A stretch of DNA of 56,471 nt from Fidelibacterota bacterium (GTDB lineage Bacteria > Fidelibacterota > Fidelibacteria > Fidelibacterales > Fidelibacteraceae): the NCBI GenBank assembly GCA_021734505.1, contig JAIPIT010000003.1, positions 1 to 56,471 on the forward strand, written 5' to 3'. Position numbers and translations under genes: made by a program. Positions within the stretch are counted from its first letter, which is position 1, and every line of letters begins with the position of its first letter. This document shows positions 37,924 to 44,781 of the stretch, one piece after another. The notes below the pieces were generated by a model, which saw only the letters and a program-made list of their open reading frames with translations, ran no database searches and had not been told where the DNA came from.

Positions 37924-37999
37924 ATTCGTTTCCTTATGTCTTTAAATAGTGTTTACCGTTAAAGATAAATAAAAACTGTGGGGAATGAAAACAATAAAG

Positions 38000-38048
38000 A
38001 ACGATAAACGATAAACGATGAATTATGAATGATGGATGATGAATTTAA
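38000..38048. repeat. Heptad tract H7 (AACGATA/AATTATG/GATGATG units)
   Basis: Seven consecutive 7-nt units in one phase. Confidence 0.75.
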
Positions 38049-38053
38049 TTTCC

Positions 38054-38079
38054 GGAACAGGCATGCCCGTTCCCTACAC
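38054..38079. repeat. S2 short palindrome GGAACAGGCATGCCCGTTCCCTACAC
   Basis: Same shell as 55042..55067. Confidence 0.75.
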
Positions 38080-38130
38080 TTCTCACGTTTTATGTTTTAC
38101 TTTTACGTCTTACGTGTTACGTTTTATATC

Positions 38131-38391
38131 TTACTCATAATGCGTCCACATCCGAATCACTTTTACGATCTTCTTTTCCTCGTGGACCTGATAAACTAAA
38201 CGCTGCTGAATATTGATACGTCTGGAATCTGCACCTGTCAGATCTCCGAGCAATTTTTCAAATGGTGGAGGATCTTGGTATGGATTCTTCTTAATTACAT
38301 CCAACAAATTAATAATTTTGGGTTTTAAACCGGCAGAGGCAGCCTTTTTGGCATCTTTTTTGGCTTGTTTTGTGTAGACAAGAGTATACAT
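38131..38391 (-). CDS. Txe/YoeB family toxin
   Basis: YTKQAKKDAKKA..NPYQDPPPFEKLLGDLTGADSRRINIQQRLVYQVHEEKKIVKVIRMWTHYE. Confidence 0.9.
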   Translation of the reverse strand: MYTLVYTKQAKKDAKKAASAGLKPKIINLLDVIKKNPYQDPPPFEKLLGDLTGADSRRINIQQRLVYQVHEEKKIVKVIRMWTHYE

Positions 38392-38393
38392 GC

Positions 38394-38636
38394 TTACCAA
38401 TCGAGTTGGGTATCGCATTCATCAGGATTCTCTTTTAATCCCTCAATAATTGATTCTCTCATGCCGGGAATGGACGTGAGGTACATCGTCTCCTCGATAG
38501 CCCGCCAATCTTCTTCAGATAACAGAACGGCTGTGTTGTTCTTGCCGGTAATATATACCGGTTCATGAGCTTCTTTGACTTGGTCAACAAGTTTGTATAG
38601 CTCTTTTCGAGCATTTGTAACATTGATCGTTTTCAT
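38394..38636 (-). CDS. Phd/YefM family antitoxin
   Basis: NVTNARKELYKLVDQVKEAHEPVYITGKNNTAVLLSEEDWRAIEETMYL. Confidence 0.93.
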   Translation of the reverse strand: MKTINVTNARKELYKLVDQVKEAHEPVYITGKNNTAVLLSEEDWRAIEETMYLTSIPGMRESIIEGLKENPDECDTQLDW

Positions 38637-38644
38637 ATTATCTC

Positions 38645-38696
38645 CGTACGGTATTGCGTACGCTTATATTATACTCTAATTCTGCGAGCAATACAA
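38645..38696 (-). promoter_or_regulatory. TA promoter (-35 TTGTAT, 17-bp spacer, -10 TATAAT) and twin CGTACG operator
   Basis: CGTACG at 38645..38650 and 38657..38662 (centres 12 bp apart); -10 at 38668..38673, -35 at 38691..38696 (minus strand). Confidence 0.75.
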
Positions 38697-38770
38697 ATGA
38701 TTTTATTAATATACTCTCGACAGGCAGAGAAATGAGTGACGTATGTTTAAGGTTTAGGGTTTAGTTCTTC

Positions 38771-39052
38771 AACCCCTAGCGGGGTTATTTTAAAGATATT
38801 CGTGTTTATATTCTTCTTGAATCCCTCACGGGATTCCCTTATCACTTTAAAATTATTATGAGCATATTTTTATAAAAAACACCAACGGTTGGTAAATTCT
38901 GTAGATCGGTGCTCTATAAATTACTATAGCAAGAACCCTGCAAGGGTTTAAGAAGAATATATCTTTCATCCTACACAAAAGGACCCCCCCCAAGGGGTTC
39001 AACATTAAACGCTTAAACCTTATACAAATTTGCATGAACCCCGTTAGGGGTT
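38771..39052. repeat. Cluster of six short CCC/GGG-type hairpins
   Basis: 38771..38786, 38819..38836, 38881..38893, 38934..38948, 38982..39000, 39037..39052. Confidence 0.7.
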
Positions 39053-39209
39053 GACCATCTTAAATCTTAAACCATTTTAACCCTTCACCCCAATTCAACC
39101 TTATTCATCTTTCTTCAACCTTCTTCAACTTAATTCTGATTTTGTCAATTGGAAATGTCTGATTTTTTTCTTAATATCATATCGAATTTCATACGTAAAA
39201 GGGGCTTTA

Positions 39210-40076
39210 ATGCAACAGTATCTTGATCTGGTTCAATATGTCTTAGAAAACGGAGTAAAAAAGACCAATCGAACAGGTGTATCGACTCTTTCCAGCTTTG
39301 CCTATTTTTATAAAGTCGATATTTCAAATGGCTTTCCCCTGCTAACAACAAAAAAAATGTACTACAAATCAATGTTGCATGAATTGCTTTGGTATTTGAG
39401 CGGCGAGGAACATATCAAGAATTTGTGTCAAAAAACCAAAATATGGGATGCGTGGGCTAATAATGAAGGCTTACTGGAAACTGCCTACGGACGATTCTGG
39501 CGCCGTTTTCCGGTGCCCGAAACCGGTCATCTTCCCGGAGAGAACTGGAAAACAAAATGGACCAAGGCAGATCCTGCGACCGGTACATTGGTATTTGATC
39601 AGATCCAATTCGTGATCGACACACTCAAAGAGATCAAAATAAACGCCGAAACACCGAATTTGCGGCGCATGGTCGTTTCCGCATGGCACCCGGGTAATGC
39701 AGCGGAAAGCAAATTGCCTCCTTGCCACTATAGTTTTTGTTTCAATGTCAGCGGGAACAAGCTTAATTGCCACTTGACCCAGCGTTCAGGTGATATTGCG
39801 CTGGGCATCCCCTTCAATCTTGCCTGCTATTCACTTCTGACCATGATCCTGGCCCAAGAATGCGGCTATGAAGTGGGCGAATTTGCACACACGATCATTG
39901 ATGCACATATTTATGAAAATCATGTTGAGGGTCTTAAAGAACAGCTGAAACGTGTTCCAGGTCCCCTGCCCACCATGACGATCGCGAATAAACCCATATT
40001 TGAATTGACCTTTGAGGATTTTGAATTGAAAGATTACGAAGCGGCACCAAAGATAAAATTTGGGGTGGCGGTATAA
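39210..40076 (+). CDS. thyA: Thymidylate synthase
   Basis: KKTNRTGVSTLSSF, LPPCHYSFCFNV, LTQRSGDIALGIPFNLACYSLL. Confidence 0.97.
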   Translation: MQQYLDLVQYVLENGVKKTNRTGVSTLSSFAYFYKVDISNGFPLLTTKKMYYKSMLHELLWYLSGEEHIKNLCQKTKIWDAWANNEGLLETAYGRFWRRFPVPETGHLPGENWKTKWTKADPATGTLVFDQIQFVIDTLKEIKINAETPNLRRMVVSAWHPGNAAESKLPPCHYSFCFNVSGNKLNCHLTQRSGDIALGIPFNLACYSLLTMILAQECGYEVGEFAHTIIDAHIYENHVEGLKEQLKRVPGPLPTMTIANKPIFELTFEDFELKDYEAAPKIKFGVAV

Positions 40077-40217
40077 ATAGACCTTCCAACTGGTATCCGA
40101 ATGAAATGAGGATCTGCTGGATGGTCGAAAACGATAATAAATATTTATTTCGACCAGCCAGCACCTCACCTTCGCCAAAGCTATGGCGAGTCGAGCTGGC
40201 AGGTCTTTGGAGAACAA

Positions 40218-40691
40218 ATGAAACAACCCGTCATTATCATTGTCGGTATGACAAAAGACCGTATCATCGGTAAAGGCAACGAGCTTCCCTGGCATATTTC
40301 CGAGGATCTGAAGCATTTTAAGCGAGAGACCACCGGAAATACGGTTATCATGGGGCATAATACCTACCTGTCTTTACATCTTTCCTCATTACCAAATCGC
40401 AATAATATCGTGATCTCGCCCGAATTGGAATCAAACGAACATATTACAGTGTGTCGAACACTGGACGAAGCGCTTGAAATTGGACAAAACTTTGGCAAAC
40501 CCATCTTTATTATGGGTGGCGCATACACCTATGAACATGCACTGCCATATGTGGACTATCTGTACATTTCATGGGTAAAAAAAGATTATGAAGGCGATGT
40601 TTATTTTCCTATATTTGACGTCGATCATTGGACTAAAGAATCGTCAGAAGAATATGACGAATTTGTATTTATTAAATATAAACGACTATAA
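40218..40691 (+). CDS. folA: Dihydrofolate reductase
   Basis: IIVGMTKDRIIGKGNELPWHISEDLKHFKRETTGNTVIMGHNTY. Confidence 0.96.
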   Translation: MKQPVIIIVGMTKDRIIGKGNELPWHISEDLKHFKRETTGNTVIMGHNTYLSLHLSSLPNRNNIVISPELESNEHITVCRTLDEALEIGQNFGKPIFIMGGAYTYEHALPYVDYLYISWVKKDYEGDVYFPIFDVDHWTKESSEEYDEFVFIKYKRL

Positions 40692-40705
40692 GTGGAGGTT
40701 TAACC

Positions 40706-42244
40706 ATGGATTTAACTCTATTAAAAAAATTGGATATCCAAAAGATGAACAGCGGCTGTTCAACAGGTCAAAAATGGATCAAATCTACTACATCAAAAGT
40801 TTTAGATATCACATCACCCATTAATGGTGAAGCTATTGCGAAAGTACAAACTTGCTCGCATGAAGATTATCTCGAAGTAAAAAAACAGGCACAGCGTGCC
40901 TTCACGGTATGGCGTACGGTTCCCGCACCTCAACGTGGTGAAATTGTTCGTCAGATCGGACTGAAATTGCGTGAATACAAAGAAGAACTCGGCAAGCTGG
41001 TCACGCTTGAAATGGGCAAATCCATTCAGGAAGGCTACGGCGAGGTTCAGGAAATGATCGATATCTGTGATTTTGCAGTCGGTTTATCTCGTCAGCTTTA
41101 CGGAGTTACCACACAGTCGGAACGCCCGGAACATCGCATGTATGATCAATACCATCCCATTGGTATCGTGGGTATTATTTCTGCTTTTAACTTCCCCGTT
41201 GCCGTTTATGCATGGAATGCCATGTTGGCAGCCGTTTGCGGCGATGTCTGTATTTGGAAACCTTCTTCAAAGGTTCCTCTGACAGCCATTGCGGTTCAAA
41301 AGATCGTTGCCGAAGTTCTTAAAGAAAATAAGCTCCCTGAGGGTATTTTCAGCCTCGTGATCGGTTCAGGTCGTGATGTAGGCGAAGCCATGTTACAAGA
41401 CAAAGAAGTCGGCTTGATCTCTATTACCGGTTCCACTCGAGTTGGACGTCATGCCAATGAAGTCATTGCCCGCCGTTTCGGAAAGGTCATTTGCGAACTT
41501 GGCGGCAACAATGCCATTATCGTGACCCCCAATGCAGATCTTAAACTTGCTATCCCCGGTATCGTTTTCGGTGCCGTCGGAACTGCGGGTCAACGTTGCA
41601 CATCAACGCGCCGTGTGATCATTCATGAAGACATGTATGATACCGTAAAGAAAACCCTGCTTAAAGCATACAAATCCATAAAGATCGGAACACCTCTGGA
41701 TGAATCAAATCACGTCGGTCCCCTCATTGATACCGATGCCGTCAAGATGTATGAGGATGCCATTGCACAAGCTAAAGAACAAGGCGGCAAAGTCATTTGC
41801 GGCGATCAAGTACTTAGCGGAAAAGGCTATGAATCAGGAACTTATGTTAAACCAACTATAGTGGAAGTTACGAACGATATGGCAATTGTTCAGGATGAGA
41901 CTTTTGCGCCGATCCTTTATCTTATTAAATACAGCGGCGATGTCGAAGATGCCATTGCCATTCAAAATGATGTCGTTCAGGGATTGTCATCGGCTATCTT
42001 TACTCAGGATGTCCGTGAAGCAGAATTGTTCTTGTCATCACGCGGATCAGACTGCGGTATTGCCAATATAAATATCGGAACTTCCGGTGCCGAGATCGGT
42101 GGTGCTTTCGGCGGTGAAAAAGAAACCGGCGGCGGACGCGAATCCGGGTCGGACGCATGGAAAGGTTATATGCGCCGTCAGACCAATACGATCAACTACA
42201 GTAAAGAATTACCATTGGCACAAGGAATAAAATTCAATCTTTAA
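40706..42244 (+). CDS. Aldehyde dehydrogenase, ALDH7 (aminoadipate-semialdehyde dehydrogenase-like)
   Basis: ICELGGNNAIIV, GTAGQRCTSTRR, GGAFGGEKETGGGRESGSDAWKGYMRRQTNTINYS. Confidence 0.9.
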   Translation: MDLTLLKKLDIQKMNSGCSTGQKWIKSTTSKVLDITSPINGEAIAKVQTCSHEDYLEVKKQAQRAFTVWRTVPAPQRGEIVRQIGLKLREYKEELGKLVTLEMGKSIQEGYGEVQEMIDICDFAVGLSRQLYGVTTQSERPEHRMYDQYHPIGIVGIISAFNFPVAVYAWNAMLAAVCGDVCIWKPSSKVPLTAIAVQKIVAEVLKENKLPEGIFSLVIGSGRDVGEAMLQDKEVGLISITGSTRVGRHANEVIARRFGKVICELGGNNAIIVTPNADLKLAIPGIVFGAVGTAGQRCTSTRRVIIHEDMYDTVKKTLLKAYKSIKIGTPLDESNHVGPLIDTDAVKMYEDAIAQAKEQGGKVICGDQVLSGKGYESGTYVKPTIVEVTNDMAIVQDETFAPILYLIKYSGDVEDAIAIQNDVVQGLSSAIFTQDVREAELFLSSRGSDCGIANINIGTSGAEIGGAFGGEKETGGGRESGSDAWKGYMRRQTNTINYSKELPLAQGIKFNL

Positions 42245-42286
42245 AATTAACGGGTGGACAGATGTTCGCCATGAAAAGGAGAATAT

Positions 42287-43594
42287 ATGATAAAAGCAAA
42301 AGAAGTAAAAAAAGTCTTGTCAAAACACATGCTGACAGACGGTTTTGATGTCATTGTCGATCTCGACAAATCACACGGCTCATGGCTGGTTGACAAACGT
42401 AACGGTGATGAATATCTTGATTTTTTCTCAATGTTCGCTTCTCTGTCGATCGGATTCAATCATCCTTATTTAGTATCCAAAAAAGATGAATTTGGCCGTA
42501 TTGCCATAAACAAACCCACTAATTCCGATATATATTCAGAAGAAATGGCATCTTTCCTTGATACATTTTCACGCATTGGTATTCCAGACTATCTCCCCCA
42601 CGCATTTTTTGTTTCGGGTGGTGGACTGGCAGTCGAGAATGCCTTAAAAGCTGCGTTTGACTGGAAAGTCCGCAAGAATTTTGAAAAAGGCGAAACGGAT
42701 GTAGTCGGATTAAAAGTACTCCATTTCAAACAAGCATTTCACGGCAGAACAGGCTATACTTTATCTTTGACAAACACAGCTGATCCAAGAAAAACACAGT
42801 ACTTCCCTCTTTTTGATTGGCCACGAGCTACAAATCCAAAATTGATCTTCCCCCTTGAAGAGAACAAAGAGACCAATGAAGCATTGGAAGCAAAAGCCAT
42901 AGCCGAGATCAAAGAGATGGTCGCTAAAGATGCCAAGAATATTGCCTGTATCATTATTGAGCCTATCCAAGGTGAAGGCGGAGATAACCATTTCAGTAAA
43001 TCTTTCTTTAAGGCATTGCGAGATATATGTGATGATAATGAAATGTTATTGATCTTTGATGAAGTTCAAAGTGGCGTCGGACTAACGGGTAAATTCTGGG
43101 CACACCAGAATTATGATGTTAAACCCGATATCATTTCTTTCGGTAAAAAAGCACAGGTCTGCGGTATTTTGGCCGGTCCTCGTATGGATGAAGTCAAAAA
43201 CAACGTCTTCGTTGAATCAAGTCGCATCAATTCCACATGGGGTGGTAACCTCGTTGATATGATGCGTTTTAAATATACGCTTGAAGTCATTGAAAAAGAA
43301 AACCTGATAGAAAATGCGGTTAAAATGGGTAAAGTCCTGCTTGCCGAACTTAAAAAGATCAAAGAGGAATATCCCAAATTGATCTCCAATGTCCGCGGTG
43401 TAGGCCTGATGTGCGCATTTGATCTGCCTGATGGTGAAAAACGCAATGAGTTCCTAAATAAAATGTGGGATAATAAAGTCATGATCCTCCTTTGCGGAGA
43501 CAGATCCATGCGCTTCCGTCCGCATTTGAACGTTACTGAAGACGAACTGATGTACGGTTGCAACGTTATTCGAAAGGTACTTGCAGAAATGTAG
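42287..43594 (+). CDS. lat: L-lysine 6-transaminase (LAT-type class III aminotransferase)
   Basis: FFVSGGGLAVENALKAAFDWK, IIEPIQGEGGDNHF, IFDEVQSGVGLTGKFWAHQ, SFGKKAQVCG. Confidence 0.9.
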   Translation: MIKAKEVKKVLSKHMLTDGFDVIVDLDKSHGSWLVDKRNGDEYLDFFSMFASLSIGFNHPYLVSKKDEFGRIAINKPTNSDIYSEEMASFLDTFSRIGIPDYLPHAFFVSGGGLAVENALKAAFDWKVRKNFEKGETDVVGLKVLHFKQAFHGRTGYTLSLTNTADPRKTQYFPLFDWPRATNPKLIFPLEENKETNEALEAKAIAEIKEMVAKDAKNIACIIIEPIQGEGGDNHFSKSFFKALRDICDDNEMLLIFDEVQSGVGLTGKFWAHQNYDVKPDIISFGKKAQVCGILAGPRMDEVKNNVFVESSRINSTWGGNLVDMMRFKYTLEVIEKENLIENAVKMGKVLLAELKKIKEEYPKLISNVRGVGLMCAFDLPDGEKRNEFLNKMWDNKVMILLCGDRSMRFRPHLNVTEDELMYGCNVIRKVLAEM

Positions 43595-43596
43595 GA

Positions 43597-43630
43597 ACTG
43601 GTGACTGGTGACTGGTGACTGGAAACTGGT
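43597..43630. repeat. Heptad tract H9 (TGGTGAC)n directly after lat stop
   Basis: actggtgactggtgactggtgactggaaactggt. Confidence 0.85.
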
Positions 43631-43645
43631 AAAAATTATAAAGTA

Positions 43646-43683
43646 AAGGGCTCTCTCGAAAAATCGGGTTGAGCCTTTTTTTT
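43646..43683 (+). terminator. Terminator of lat
   Basis: gggctctctcgaaaaatcgggttgagcctttttttt. Confidence 0.65.
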
Positions 43684-43770
43684 CAATTGACTCAATGAGA
43701 TTATTTTCGATTGACTCAATGGGATTATTTTCAATTGACTCAATGAGATTATTTTCAATTGACTCAATGC
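43684..43770. repeat. 24-bp tandem repeat, 3.6 copies, each with ATTGACTCAAT palindrome
   Basis: Units start at 43684, 43708, 43732, 43756. Confidence 0.93.
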
Positions 43771-43890
43771 TTATTCACTCCCCTCAAAAACTTTTCCCGA
43801 AACATTTACCCTGCTTTCTTGTTGTAATTACATGGAGTAACTTTTATATTCACCGGAATATGTTTTGATTAATTTGTATTGGAGGAATAG

Positions 43891-44772
43891 ATGAAGAAAA
43901 TTGCAGTATTTTTGATGTTGTTCGCAACATTGCTATCGGCACAGGTTATGGTCACAGAAGTTCAGGTCTTGGATTTTGGAAGGAACACGATCAAGCCGGT
44001 ATTCAGTGATGATGGACAGTATTTACTTTTTAGCTCATTTGAAGGTGGAAATTATCATAAACTAAGTGATAATAAAACTACCACTTTCGCCTCAGCAGCC
44101 TATGATTACAGTATGGATGTTGATGGCAAGATACGTTACCGGACAGATTCATTTGTTGATGATTTGCACATGAATTCCGTCATGATGTATGATTCCAAAA
44201 TTAATGAAACAACAGTAATTATTGATAAAAAAAGATTGGACATAGTCCCAAAGATTACTGAACATGGTGTTTATTATTTAGAAGACAGCAAAATAAAAAC
44301 AAACAACGTATTGGCAAAGCCTTCAGCAAAACCGGTTGTCATGTCTTATAACAGATCATTACTCATCCATTCCTATGGTACATCCAAGATCTTGAAACCG
44401 CTTGGTGAAGACAAATTCTATATTTGGCCTTCCGTTTCCCCGGATAATTCGAAGGTCGTGTTTGTTGATATTAATGATCTCTACGTTATAGATATGAATG
44501 GTAATGTCATTTTTAATATTAAGGAAGCGCGGGCACCCAAATGGTCTCCGGATGGTAAATGGATCGCTTTCATGCGGGATTCGGACGATGGTCATGCTTT
44601 CATTTCTTCAGATATTTATGTTGTCAGAGTTGAGGATCAGAAAGTATTCAAGCTGACCGACACGGAGGACAGGATCGAAATGAATCCATCATGGTCGCCC
44701 GACGGCACTCAGATCGTTTGTGAAGATGTTGCGAATGATAAATTATTAATCTTAACACTTAGCATAAGATAA
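43891..44772 (+). CDS. TolB-like WD40/beta-propeller repeat secreted protein
   Basis: Signal peptide; PKWSPDGKWIAFMRDSDDG, NPSWSPDGTQIVCED. Confidence 0.8.
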   Translation: MKKIAVFLMLFATLLSAQVMVTEVQVLDFGRNTIKPVFSDDGQYLLFSSFEGGNYHKLSDNKTTTFASAAYDYSMDVDGKIRYRTDSFVDDLHMNSVMMYDSKINETTVIIDKKRLDIVPKITEHGVYYLEDSKIKTNNVLAKPSAKPVVMSYNRSLLIHSYGTSKILKPLGEDKFYIWPSVSPDNSKVVFVDINDLYVIDMNGNVIFNIKEARAPKWSPDGKWIAFMRDSDDGHAFISSDIYVVRVEDQKVFKLTDTEDRIEMNPSWSPDGTQIVCEDVANDKLLILTLSIR

Positions 44773-44781
44773 GGATAGAAA

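Noticed and set aside
38771-39052. Insertion-sequence remnants
   Set aside because: No transposase ORF, target duplication or long terminal inverted repeats were recognisable; only small hairpins.
43684-43770. Possible CRISPR array
   Set aside because: Perfectly contiguous 24-bp direct repeats without spacers; no cas genes.
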